Shown: positions 12,100 to 22,719 of the stretch, piece after piece
Layout of the letters: each line of letters starts with the position of its first letter
Numbering within the stretch: position 1 is the stretch's first letter
Origin: Siphonodentalium dalli
Lineage: Eukaryota; Mollusca; Scaphopoda; Gadilida; Siphonodentaliidae
Assembly: GCA_032622095.1 (NCBI GenBank)
Contig: CP136066.1
Coordinates: forward strand, 95,313,319 to 95,377,318
Direction of reading: 5' to 3'
DNA length: 64,000 bases
Notes under the pieces: model-generated
Databases searched by the model: none
What the model was told of the DNA's origin: nothing
The model's input: the letters and a program-made list of their open reading frames with translations, nothing else
Position numbers and translations under genes: made by a program

Positions 12100-12996
12100 C
12101 CATCTTTAACATCTCTGTACATGTGATGGCAGAGATTGGTGAAAAACTAGTGAACTCAGATTGGTTGTTAGGAAACATATGAAAAAGACTGTTTGTATAT
12201 ACAAGATTCATACTCCTCTATATATACTTCATCCCTTGACATTAAAAACAATTGATCTCATATTTCAGGTTTTGGTAGTGTTTCTAAAATAATTTTTGAA
12301 TATCTGAAATGTTTATAACTAGTGTCACAACATTCTACAGTTAGAAATTTAAAGTTAGAAAATCTGCTTGCATTTAACTTATTTTAGCTAATACTCATTC
12401 TAACACCTACTATTTTCAGAAGATAGCTTAATAATTTATCGCTTTAAATAGTTTGCTGCTAAAAAAAAATCCCAGTTACGTAGCAAGTTAACAACCTATA
12501 TGTCTGAGCTTCTTTTTAGATAATTTCATAGTGATTTCTTATTACAAATCTCCACAGGAAAGTAAATAAATCTACTCAGCCTAATCAGGGAAACAAGTTG
12601 GCATAGTGAATTCTTTCTCTAAAATCAGGGGATTGTCCCTGAAATATTATAATTCAAATACATGCAAGTCTTTCGATATTAAAGTGACTCTTATATGATA
12701 CCCCCACATGTATAACCACACTGGGTATGGACCATCATATTTTAATAGTTCACAGAATCGCTAGAGATTACCACTGTATCACCATCATTTATATCATACA
12801 GACATCGCGAAAATCACAAAATCATCTGTCGAAAAATTATCACAGTTCAATAAATGAGAACGTTCTTTATTATCCTGCGCTTTTGGAATTTTTGTTTAAT
12901 AGGCTGATAAAAAAACTAACCCTTTTGAAAGTCGATAGCTGCCCATCAAAACCTATTAATGGGCTCATTATCTAATTATTTTCTGGTTTATAAGCA
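12100..12996. other. intergenic, no gene seen
   Basis: Short frames only, with no recognisable protein content; no clear element ends. Confidence 0.4.
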
Positions 12997-12998
12997 TA

Positions 12999-13684
12999 CA
13001 GTAGTGCCCTAAATAATCGATCCCTTAAAGGTACTCAACCCGTAAAGAGGGTCCCCATCTCAACAGATTCCAACAACAACAATCCGATCAGAGGGTCCTA
13101 TATTACTATTTCTTTGGCTTTGGGGGTAAAAAATATTTGATTCGAGTCGAGGAACCCATCAAACAAAACTCAGAGTTATTAGATATTGATTTTTCAAATT
13201 TGTTATGTTCTCGAGATGAGTACCAATAACTGCCGTAATCTGCTCTGGATGTGTACTCCAAATCTATTCAAACAGACAAGGATGAATAACTCTAAAATCA
13301 AGTGGTAATTTTTACGCAATTTTGACTGAGTTCTGGGCCAGATAGTATTCCCGATAATGAAAAATAATAGATTTCTAAAATCGATATCTAACAAATCTGA
13401 GCTTTGGTGGGTGACTTCCTCGACTCGAATCAAATATTTTTGACCCCCGAAGCCATTGAAATAGTAATTGAGAGGAGTTTTATCGGGTTGAGTACCTTTA
13501 ACCACATCAGAATTATGGGTAATTTTTCAGGATTTAGTTGGAAATATGGCTTGTTGCCATTCATTGGAAAGCTCTCACTGAGAGCTTTCCAATGAATGGC
13601 AACAAGCCATATTTCTGACTAATTCCTGAAAAATTACCCATAATTCTGATGTGGTTAAGGAATCGATTATTTAGGGCATTACTG
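12999..13684. repeat. family A MITE interrupted by an AGGTACTC element
   Basis: Ends CAGTAGTGCCCTAAATAATC and GGGCATTACTG, TA on both sides. The left arm is split at its TTAA by the element at 13,029-13,497; after it the hairpin arm resumes with CCACATCAGAATTATGGG. Confidence 0.85.
13029..13497. repeat. AGGTACTC TTAA-target MITE nested in family A
   Basis: Starts AGGTACTCAACCCG, ends GGTTGAGTACCT, with TTAA flanking both sides. 469 bp, close in sequence and length to the copy at 39,720-40,186. Confidence 0.85.
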
Positions 13685-13689
13685 TACAT

Positions 13690-14540
13690 ATGGTGGTTTT
13701 ATGGTGTCAAATCGGACAGAACATCTTTAAAGTAGCTCAGACTGATAAATTAATCACACTGAAAGATTTCCAAAGAGAATTTGACTGACTCTATTATGAA
13801 TAGCTAAATTGAGAAATGATTCACCAATGAAAATTAAATAATCATGGTATTAATAATATGAAGTCTGCAAATTCTTTATTGATTTAAGTATATAACTACC
13901 AGTATAGTTGATACATGCTTGTGTCATTGTGGCCATGGGGTTTGACTTAGTTAAGAATTCAGCAAACTTTGCATGAACCCCTAGCAGGGTTAGGGTTCAC
14001 GCTGAAGAAATTTCTTCTGGCATATTTTTTAACCGTTTCTGTATATTTGTTGGCTAATTTTCAGAAACTTTGGCCAAATTGAAACTATAACTAAAACAAA
14101 AATGTAAAGAAACGCGTACAAATATACCTAATCAATTTTGAGTTGGAGAAAAGTGATAATTCAGATTTTAACTTAAGTTTCTTATTTTGAAACCACAAAG
14201 CTATTGTCACTTGATTTAGAAATTACACCGTTCTCGCAGTTAATTATAATTTTGTAACTTTTGATAGTTATTCTTAACTGTTGATTACCTGTAAACAAAT
14301 TAAGGGTTTCATGGAGAAGATCTGATGATAATTTGAGAGGTGATTGCTGACTATAGCATAGAAACCCTTTTGGCCAAAGAAATTTTCTTTGGTCATTATC
14401 CCAAAAAATTGGCCATTGACAATTTGGCCACCAACAGCGTGAACCGTGACCCATAGTTTGTTGAATTTTTCTCAGTACCAAAATCCCACTGCCACTCCTT
14501 AATAATTCAGTAAGATACTGATTTAATTGGGTGCTTCAAA
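13690..14540. other. intergenic, no gene seen
   Basis: No supported exon. Contains an AT-rich stretch and several TGGCCAAA-type short repeats near 14,060-14,430. Confidence 0.4.
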
Positions 14541-14541
14541 A

Positions 14542-15181
14542 GTAGTGTTCTGACGAGTCGGTTGCGTACAGTGCATTGCGTTAAAATTGGATTGAAGACA
14601 ATAACACTAATGTGATCAGATAGCTACAATGCGTCCGTTACATTGTATCCATTTACGCACACAATGGAGAGATTCTATTTTCAATGCAATGTAAGGCATA
14701 ACGCATACCTAAAATGGCATGTGTTACAACGTTACTTATGTTCAGTCGATAAAAGATGGTGGCTGTCTTCGAATAAAATAAAATAAACTTGTATTTATGT
14801 CCATGAAATGTTAGTTGCTGCGAATTTCAGGTTTTACATTATCGTAGATTTTTTGACAAGATAGATTGATTTGAAATATTGCATTTATTACAATATTGAA
14901 CTTATTAGTTTCAATTATTAGTCAGAAGCTCTGCATTATTACAGTAATGCCCTAATTAATCGACTCTTTAACCACAGCAGAATTATGGGTAACTTTTCCG
15001 GATTTAGTCAGAAATATGGCTTGTTGCCATTCATAGGAAAGCTCTCACCGAGAGCTTTCTGATGAATGGCAACAAGCCATATATCCGACTAAATCCTGAA
15101 AAGTTACCCATAATTCTCCTGTGGTTAAGAAGTCGATTACTTGGAGCAATACTGTACGCAACAAATTCGTCTGAACACTAC
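14542..15181. repeat. GTAGTGTTC terminal-inverted-repeat element, second copy
   Basis: Left GTAGTGTTCTGACGAGTCGG, right TTCGTCTGAACACTAC. It shares the TCGATAAAAGATGG and ATTATCGTAGA segments with the element at 1,835-3,683 in the opposite orientation. A complete family A MITE is nested in it. Confidence 0.65.
14942..15154. repeat. complete family A MITE
   Basis: 213-bp palindrome with CAGTAATGCCC and inverted end, TA flanks, inserted in the GTAGTGTTC element. Confidence 0.88.
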
Positions 15182-15585
15182 TCAATTTATCTCCACACTG
15201 GTTTATTCACATGCTACATTCTATTTTTATACCATAATTGACACTACGATAGTCAGTGCTTGAAATGACGCCATTCCACTTATTATTTTAAAGTGTTATA
15301 TCAATAAAACCACAAAAAAATATCTTCTGTTGTCTTCTTTTTTGTGGGGACCCCAGCAGCATTGCATGTCAAGTCGTGTAACCCATTCTATATACTAAAT
15401 TGTAATTTAAAAACCCTTTCTATATACTAAATACTCATTGATTAGTAGCTGCCTTAGGAAATGTTCAGATAATAAGTTCAGCAACCATATAAGTTATTTG
15501 TTGAACGTATTATCTGAACATGAATCCTTTTGCTCTTGCATTATCTGTTTTATGTGTACCCATACCATAGTCACGGGGTCTCAGT

Positions 15586-17478
15586 TGCCCCGTGAGAACT
15601 GGTTCGCATTCAGTTTTGGACACGGTGCGCATTCGTCAATGTCACGGTGCGTGCTTGCAATTTCACAACAAATGGACAAGACATTGCAGAAAATGTTAAG
15701 CATCTCTATCGTTATCAAGGATATAATATATGTGTGAGCGTTTATCGATAGTTGTTGCTATATATAACAATGCTATCCATTCATTGGATCAATGTTCGTC
15801 GGCCAAACTTCGAAATATCGAACCGATCAGTAAGATTTGGTAGTTATATTCCCAGTGTCTGTTTTTAAATGCTATTTTCGCTACAAAAGCACACTTTACC
15901 AGCTGATTTTTGCTAATATTTCATCGAGACGATTTCTGCTTGTCCTAACGCGATATGAAATATCGAATATATCAAAGGTATTCGCACCATATGCATCTTT
16001 TAGTTGCAAGTCAAGCATGCCCCAGTGCGCATTTTCAGATGCTAAGGTTCGCATTCTGCAAACTTTGATTGGCCCCAGTGCGCATTTTGAACAGCTCTTG
16101 CGGTCAAAATGGGGTAACACGCCTTGGAATCATGCGGAATGTTTCAAAATGAGCCATACCCGAGTAATATATATATATTCCGATCAATTGTGGACACATT
16201 TATTCCTAAGTGGATACTTTATGACACTTTATACCTTTATTGTTCGTATATATATAATATAGCTATTGTATGCCAAGTGTATGTATATTTTTGGCACATT
16301 CATTGGTAGTGTGATCTCAAGCCTCTTTGTGTCCAGAATATAACCATAATTATGGCGCGTGTTGTTAGAACATTGTCCCAAAGATTCCCTGATCGGTGTT
16401 ATATAGACAGGGATGTGCATGATCACAGTGAAACCTGTGTGTATGTTAAAGACATTTCACCTGAATACTTGTAGAAGTTTTCATGCATGGACCAACATGG
16501 ATGCGAAGACCATCAAGGGGTAAACAACTAGGGTTTTCTTGAGTTGTGTATTAAGCATATTTCGAGGTATTGTTTTATTTCTCAGAGCAATTTCAAGAGC
16601 TCCCGTTGTCAACACAAGATGGGACTTTGGATCACGCATTTTCTGCTCACCAAACCGAGGAAATTGTTTTATTGATAAAGAAGGATAGCCCTGCCAAACA
16701 TGGAAAGGTCAAATATAGTATGATTCGATTTGGCACTACACCAAGTGACATGACTCCAGCATTTGGGTGGCGCGTGAATCAGGACTCCGTGACGCTAGAA
16801 AGAAAAAAACGCGGAACCAAGTCCCGAAGTTCATAGACTAAAAATTGAAATGAAATTTATCACAAGTAATCAGTGATATGTGGTGTTACGGGTACTGTAC
16901 CACAACTAGCAATTGGAAATATGTCGAAATGCTTGCGAAGAATGTGTTTACTGCTGCAAAATCTGCAGTTATATGTCAAGGCATCGGATCGGAACTGGGG
17001 CATTTGATCGGATGCGAACAAAAATGATAACATGCGATCAGAGGGGCACCGTAGCATTTTTCGACTCATTTCAAAAGTCGTCTCTTGTGACTTAGACATG
17101 AAATATGAGTGCGATGGGTGGTTTGAGAGTGAGGAGTTATCGGAAACTGGCCGTACAATTGAAAAAAACACGCAATTGGTGTGTATTAAATGTAATTAGT
17201 CGGACAAGTTTCCATTGAAAGTGCATTGAGTGATCGCTGTCTTGAACATATGACAACAAGTACACAGTTTTCAGCTGAGACATCAAATAAACTATTGGAT
17301 CGATAGCATTGAGTCATTTGAAAAATAACCGTAGCATCAAATGTAGATTAGTCTCACCTTCGTCTGTGCAAAATGCCACTTATCTGTGATGCCCTATTTT
17401 CTCGATATGAAACGAACCGTGACATTGGCGAATGCGCGCCGTGTCCAAAACCGAATGCGAACTAGTTCTCACGGGGCA
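15586..17478. mobile_element. 1.9-kb transposon-like element with about 70-bp inverted ends
   Basis: Left end TGCCCCGTGAGAACTGGTTC is mirrored by the right end ending GAACTAGTTCTCACGGGGCA. The similarity extends through GTTTTGGACACGG and CAATGTCACGGT on both sides. The interior has several short frames (for example a 141-codon frame at 15,837-16,262 and an 88-codon frame at 16,570-16,836), none recognisable as a transposase. No convincing target duplication was found, so the superfamily is open. Confidence 0.7.
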
Positions 17479-17646
17479 GTGTCAATGTCTGGATTGACCA
17501 ATCATTGTTTGTCTCTGTCCGTCCGTAAACACCTTAAGCATGATTCGACTCAAACATGTTCTTCTATCCATCAGAACCAAATTTTGTATATTAGTTTCTC
17601 AGCCCAAAATACAGATCAAGTTCGAATATGGGTTTGATCTGATTTT

Positions 17647-18538
17647 TATACGCCCGTTTGAAAAAACGGCCGTATTATAGTATTGGTCCGTCCGTCCGGG
17701 TGTCCGTCCGTTAACCTGGTTTCCGGATGATAACTTTAGTTAGAGTGAACCAAATTTAATAAAATTTGGTATGTGGGTTTATTAGCCGAAAAGTAAGTTC
17801 AAGTTCGAATTTGGGTTCCACCCGCCAATTTTCACCGGAGTTATGCCCCTTATTTGACGTTTTTTGACTTAGAAAATCCTTGAAATTTGTTGTCCGGATG
17901 ATAACTTTAGTATAGTTTATCGGAATGAATCCAAATTTGGTATATTACTTTCTCTCACCAAAACACAGGTTTTTGGCAGAGTTATGCCACTTTTTCGACT
18001 CAGAAAATTCAGTTTTTCTTATGTTTTTTGGTTTCCGGATGATAACTCGATTTTGGAATGTTTATACGCAAAACCCGTTTTTTTGTGGATTACATATATC
18101 GAAAAACAGCTCAAGTCCGAATTTCGTTTTAATCCGATAATATTTGCGAGAGTTATGGCCCCTTTTTTGACGTAATTTGGCTTAGAAAATCCCTGAAATT
18201 TGTTGTCCGGATGATAACTTTAGTTAGAGTGAACCGATTTCAATCAAATTTGGTATGTGGGTTTATTAGGAGAAAAGACAGCTCAAGTTCGAATTTGGGT
18301 TCCGCCCGCCAATTTTCACCGGAGTTATGCCCCTTATTTGACGTAATTTGACTTAGAAAATCCCTGAAATTTGTTGTCCGGATGATAACTTTACTAGAGC
18401 TTATCGGATTCAATAATAATTTGGTATATTACTTTCTCCCACCAAAACACAGGTCAAGTTCCAATTTGAGTTCCATCCGCCAATTTTCCCCAGAGAGGGC
18501 GTATTTTGCACGCCCAGCGTAGCTCTTGTTTTAAATGG
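17647..18538. repeat. tandem-structured repeat (TCCGTCCG start, GGAGTTATGCCCC units)
   Basis: After GGTCCGTCCGTCCGGG come about five degenerate units of roughly 150-200 bp, each with TCCGGATGATAACTTTAG, a TTTGGTAT block and a GAGTTATGCC block. The element ends near GGGCGTATTTTGCACGCCC. Similar repeats are, from general knowledge, common in marine invertebrates. No coding capacity is seen. Confidence 0.7.
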
Positions 18539-18539
18539 A

Positions 18540-19130
18540 GTTATGGCCCTTTTTTCGAAAAAAAATAAAAAAAATTAGATAGAATTCCTTGCTTAATTTA
18601 ACAAAACAAAAATAATAATAAAATATTTTTTGTTTTTTAATTAATAATGAAACTTTTTTTTTTTTTTTTAATTTAGATTGAACTCCTTGCTCAATTTAAT
18701 TATAAAAAAAAATTGTTTTAACAAAATTGAGAAACTAACACCATTATAACTTCCGCTCTGTAGGAAGGCTCTTGAACATTTTCCTCTATATGTAATGAGG
18801 TTTATATCATTCTTGATAACATCCAGGAAGAATTATCAGAGGTGCCATTCTGATCAACCCTTCCTTAATTGTGTTGCTTCCTTTGGAGAGCATGGTATCA
18901 ATTGACATGGTTTAACCCTTTCATGACTGGAACCCCGACAGTGCAGCATTACAGATCCCGTGACAGTGCATTCTGTTATGCGAGTCTCTATTTGACCCAT
19001 ACATTCTAATGTACATTTGTCTAATGTAGTGCATAACAGTATACTCTATAATTCAACATCAAAACTCAAACATATAATTCCGATCATAGTAAGTTACTTT
19101 CGCCAAGGGATGGGTTAAACCGATCGTGAT
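18540..19130. other. AT-rich intergenic, no gene seen
   Basis: Long A and T runs (18,545-18,725), then unassigned sequence. No exon supported. Confidence 0.45.
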
Positions 19131-19545
19131 CGGCCTCTCGTTATAACCCGTGACGAAAGGAAATGGTGGGTATAATGGATTAAATGTGTCCGATCGTCTG
19201 TCATTATGCCGTCCGTCCGTCCAATATATCTCAACCACCGGTTGTCGGGTCGTAATGAAATTTGGTATGTATATTCACTACTATTCAATCGTTCTGTTCG
19301 GGTATTCCGTTGTATAGTTATTCATCTTTGTTTATCTGGGAATTTCCAAGTTAAAATGGTCGTAACTCGGGTAAAAACATGAATGGACGTAACTCGTAGG
19401 TATAAGTTATCCCAAGCTGTGCTATCACCATGCCGAATGATAACGAAATCCGATACTTAAAACGCGAGTTACAAGGTGATGTTTTCGCATGGACGGACGG
19501 AGTCTTCGACTATACCCCGAACTACCTTGGGGCATAATTAATGTC
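19131..19545. repeat. CCGTCCGTCC-type repeat
   Basis: Contains GCCGTCCGTCCGTCC and the end block TTCGACTATACCCCGAACTA. The left end of the large duplication falls inside it: its right part also appears at the start of copy B (about 31,322-31,605). Confidence 0.5.
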
Positions 19546-20086
19546 AGAGCCAATCAATTCTTCTTGAGGGAAATTCGAAATGACAGTGTACTTTTTATGG
19601 CATGCTGAATATAGCATATATAGTCTTATATTACTACCGGGATGGGCATCGAACTATATCACACGAAACTCCTATAATATTGAAAAATCCATTAGATATT
19701 TTTTTTCTTTCACTTGTGTGTAATCGCCGGGTACTTCCCCGAGACACTTGGCATCGCGCCAAGTAAATTGGGGCGCGGATTAATACTAATTAGAAAAGCC
19801 GCACTTGACACCAATACCAGACATTGCAAAATGATTGCTTTGTTAATTAAAGTGCAATTATTGTCCAACTTAGTTGCCCTTGCGAAAATAGCACAAAAAC
19901 AAAGAGGCAAGTTGGGGGACTATATGTTTCGTCGCAACGCAGAGCACGCAATACTGTCGTAAACGATTGTGAAGCGTCTCAATTAATCAACGCCGTTTTA
20001 CATGCATTTTTCAGCTTCTTTTAAAGATTTTGATTTGTTAAAAAGGGATAAAGCTCTAGTTTTTTTCATGTGATATACAATATCTT

Positions 20087-20211
20087 CAACGAGTTATGTT
20101 GGGATATAAGATTTTATGAAACTCGTTTGATAAATTTGATTCACAACTCTTCGTGAATCAAATTTATGAAACGAGTTTCATAAAATCTTATATCCCAACA
20201 TAACTCGTTGG
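20087..20211. repeat. perfect-arm hairpin (CAACGAGTTATGTTGGG)
   Basis: Inverted arms of about 55 bp around AACTCTTCGTGAATC. Present again at 32,151-32,275. Confidence 0.8.
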
Positions 20212-20425
20212 AGATCCTCTATATTTTACTTCACGAACGATGATTTCAAGGTTCAAGATTCAAATCGATACGTGGATTGGCAGTATGTGGAAACAACGAT
20301 GAGCTTAAAATATTTACAGAACAAACAAAATAAGTTTTCCCAATAACTTTAATAACTATACATGTAAATTATAAAGTGACAAACTTCCAACATAGATGTC
20401 CATATCCTATATATATGCAACTTAA

Positions 20426-20895
20426 AGGTACTCAATCCGATAAAACTCCTCTCAATTACTATTGCAATGGCTTCGGGGGTCAAAAATATTTGATTCGAGT
20501 CGAGGAAGTAACCCATCAAAGCTCAGATTTGTTAGATATCGATTTTAGAAATCTATTATTTTTCATTGTCGTGAATACTTTCTGGCCCAGAACTCAGTCA
20601 AAATTGCGTTATTATTACCACTTGATTTTAGAGTTATCCATCCTTGTCTGTTTGAATAGATTTTGGTGTACACATCCCGAGCAGTTGAAGGCAATTATTA
20701 GTACTCATCTCGAGTAAATAACAAATTTCAAAAATCAATATCTAATAACTCTGAGCTTTGTTTGATGGGTTCCTCGACTCGAATCAAATATTTGTTACCC
20801 CCAAAGCCAAAGAAATAGTAATATAGGACCCTCTGATCGGATTGTTGTTGTTGGAATCTGTTGAGATGGGGACCCTCTGTTCGGATTGAGTACCT
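20426..20895. repeat. AGGTACTC TTAA-target MITE
   Basis: AGGTACTCAATCCG to GATTGAGTACCT with TTAA on both sides. It ends 47 bp past the stop codon of the heat shock gene, so that gene's 3' UTR and polyadenylation site probably lie in it. Confidence 0.88.
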
Positions 20896-20942
20896 TTAAA
20901 TAAAAATGACTATATATATATATAGTATGTAATCAATCTGAA

Positions 20943-22388
20943 TCAGCCACTAAGCACACGCACTGTCCTCATTGACCCCTTGTTACGAAGGGCACTAATC
21001 AACAGTACGTCATCTTTGATTTTACATTCCACCGAGTCCAGATTTATGTCACCAGGAAGGATCAACGTGCGAATCATCTTTTTCATACATAATATATCTC
21101 CATGATCTTCTCCACTCTTCTGCTCCTGAGTGGCTTCGATAGTCAGTTCGTTGTCTTCTAATCTCACCGAAATAGAATCTTGATTGACATCAGAAACGCT
21201 TATGTGGTGCAGGAAGTCCGCTTCCGGTTCCGAAACTACAGGTCCATTCACATGCGAATTAGTTCCAGGAACAACATTAGTGTCCTGGTGGGAAGTTTGT
21301 GGTATCTCTTGTGTGGAGTCATTTGCATTTGCCCCGTTCGAATTGTCCAATTTGTCCTTTCTATTAATCCTTTCTGCATTTTCCGTCTGTTCGCCAACGT
21401 CTTCGAATGAACACGTGCTCGCCATTTCCAACAGACTTGGTATTTCTTGGACAAACTCACATTCAGTTTCGACATCTGACGGTTCTCTCGTCATTTCTAC
21501 GCCAACGAGAACAGGTCGACGATCATCGTGCTTGAATTCGAATTCATCGTGGCGCTCGCCTTTCAAAAGTTCGATATCTTGATGTGACACTTGAACGAAC
21601 GACTCATCGTCAGACTTCACGGAAGCTTCTTCCTTCCACATTTTTACTTCGACATTCTTTACTTCGGAGTGTTCTTCCTCCTCCGTGTTGTCTTCGCGTT
21701 CTCTATTCGTGGCTTTGTCATCTTTTTCTACGGCATCACATCTCTGAATCATTCCATCGACCTCTTTTTCAGTTACGTCGCTTTCTTCGGTTTCGTTCTG
21801 AACTTCCCCTCGGTTCGAAGTTACCAAATCTTGTTGGGTGTCGCGTGGTGCCGCCTTCGTCGCTGTTTGCATCTTCTCGTCGCTGTCCGCGGGTGTTTCT
21901 TGCTGAGCCTTATCAGCGCCAGTTTCTTGTTCTCCAATTTCAGCTTCTTTGGCGTTTTTCGTCTTATTGCCCGAAGTCTGTTCACTCATTATTTGAGCTT
22001 CCAGAACCAACACTCCATTGGGAACGAGGAATGTCTTTAGTGAGGCTTTATCTACATCGTTAGGCAGATCAAATGTACGTGTTACGTGTTGCTTAAAGTA
22101 GTTGCTTTCATCGCCGACCCGCCTTTCCGCCTCCACTACCACCTGGTCTCCACTCGTTCGTACTCGAATCTGGTCCGGTGTGAAGGTTCCCAGTTTGAAA
22201 ACTTTCTTCCATTTTATAGGTCGTGCCTCTTGCTTTTGTTGTCTTCTAACTAATGGTAGCGAAATGATGAAAGATGGGTGCGCTTTCATACATCTCACTG
22301 TTTTTACGGGTTGCATTCTCTGAAGACCAACCGGTGCACTCAGTCCAAATATTCCATCAAGAAATCTTGTCGGCTCGAAGTATCTCAT
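20943..22388 (-). CDS. small heat shock protein with two alpha-crystallin domains (copy A)
   Basis: Predicted ATP-independent chaperone that holds unfolding proteins during stress, probably in the cytosol; there is no signal peptide. The 481-residue intronless frame has a first alpha-crystallin domain at about residues 60-132, with the FDLPNDVDKASL strand and the typical L-x-x-x-GVLVLEA motif (VPNGVLVLEA). A long Asp/Glu-rich linker follows to about residue 390. A second alpha-crystallin domain ends the protein, with TLILPGDINLDSVECK and DDVLLISAL, where Asp replaces the usual Gly. The closing VRV could serve as an I/V-x-I/V tail. At 481 residues it is far longer than usual small heat shock proteins (about 150-250). 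I chose the ATG at 22,388 because copy B has ACG at the upstream in-frame ATG (22,406) and only the second ATG is shared. A TATA box and heat shock elements lie upstream. Confidence 0.92.
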   Translation of the reverse strand: MRYFEPTRFLDGIFGLSAPVGLQRMQPVKTVRCMKAHPSFIISLPLVRRQQKQEARPIKWKKVFKLGTFTPDQIRVRTSGDQVVVEAERRVGDESNYFKQHVTRTFDLPNDVDKASLKTFLVPNGVLVLEAQIMSEQTSGNKTKNAKEAEIGEQETGADKAQQETPADSDEKMQTATKAAPRDTQQDLVTSNRGEVQNETEESDVTEKEVDGMIQRCDAVEKDDKATNREREDNTEEEEHSEVKNVEVKMWKEEASVKSDDESFVQVSHQDIELLKGERHDEFEFKHDDRRPVLVGVEMTREPSDVETECEFVQEIPSLLEMASTCSFEDVGEQTENAERINRKDKLDNSNGANANDSTQEIPQTSHQDTNVVPGTNSHVNGPVVSEPEADFLHHISVSDVNQDSISVRLEDNELTIEATQEQKSGEDHGDILCMKKMIRTLILPGDINLDSVECKIKDDVLLISALRNKGSMRTVRVLSG

Positions 22389-22492
22389 CGTATCTTTTTC
22401 TAACATCTAGTTTGTACTGCAGATGTGAATTATTCCTAACAACCTTGCAGGGCGTTTGCTTGTGATTTGAATTCACTGGCCAAACTGATGGC

Positions 22493-22710
22493 TTTATATA
22501 CACAATATTCAAGATATCTAGAATATTCTCGCAGCTCCTAACCCACGTGTTGTGCTATAAATAGTCGACAACATAATCATTATTTATATACCAACCAATC
22601 ACAAGAGAGACTGTGTTTACTCGAATGTGTTTATTGATTTTTATATTCTATTTTTAGATTCACATTCGTTCCAGATTATTCTCGAAATCGAAAGTGGATT
22701 AGAACCTTCT
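22493..22710 (-). promoter_or_regulatory. heat shock promoter of the copy A gene
   Basis: Read on the minus strand, TATATAAAG (22,493-22,502) lies about 105 bp before the ATG. Just upstream, 22,506-22,531 contains AGAATATTCT followed by weaker GAT and CTT units, a typical array of inverted GAA pentamers. Two more distal matches, TTCTCGAA (22,679-22,686) and AGAACCTTCT (22,701-22,710), fit the same element. Heat shock factor control is therefore likely. The block is identical in copy B. Confidence 0.8.
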
Positions 22711-22719
22711 GTATTCGTG

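Noticed and set aside
15837-16262. 141-codon plus frame inside the 1.9-kb element
   Set aside because: No transposase motif or homology that I can see; frames of this length occur by chance in 1.9 kb.
19735-19830. Possible tRNA-like segment (GCCGGGTACTTCCCCGAGAC)
   Set aside because: No cloverleaf with matching acceptor stem and T-arm could be drawn.
19714-19962. 82-codon plus frame, also found at 31,747-32,028
   Set aside because: Shared only because the region is duplicated. The copies differ by a small indel and nothing in the protein is recognisable.
21184-22063. Three long plus-strand frames opposite the heat shock gene (and matching ones at 33,255-34,123)
   Set aside because: They are antisense shadows of a clear coding frame with good homology; their proteins have no recognisable content.
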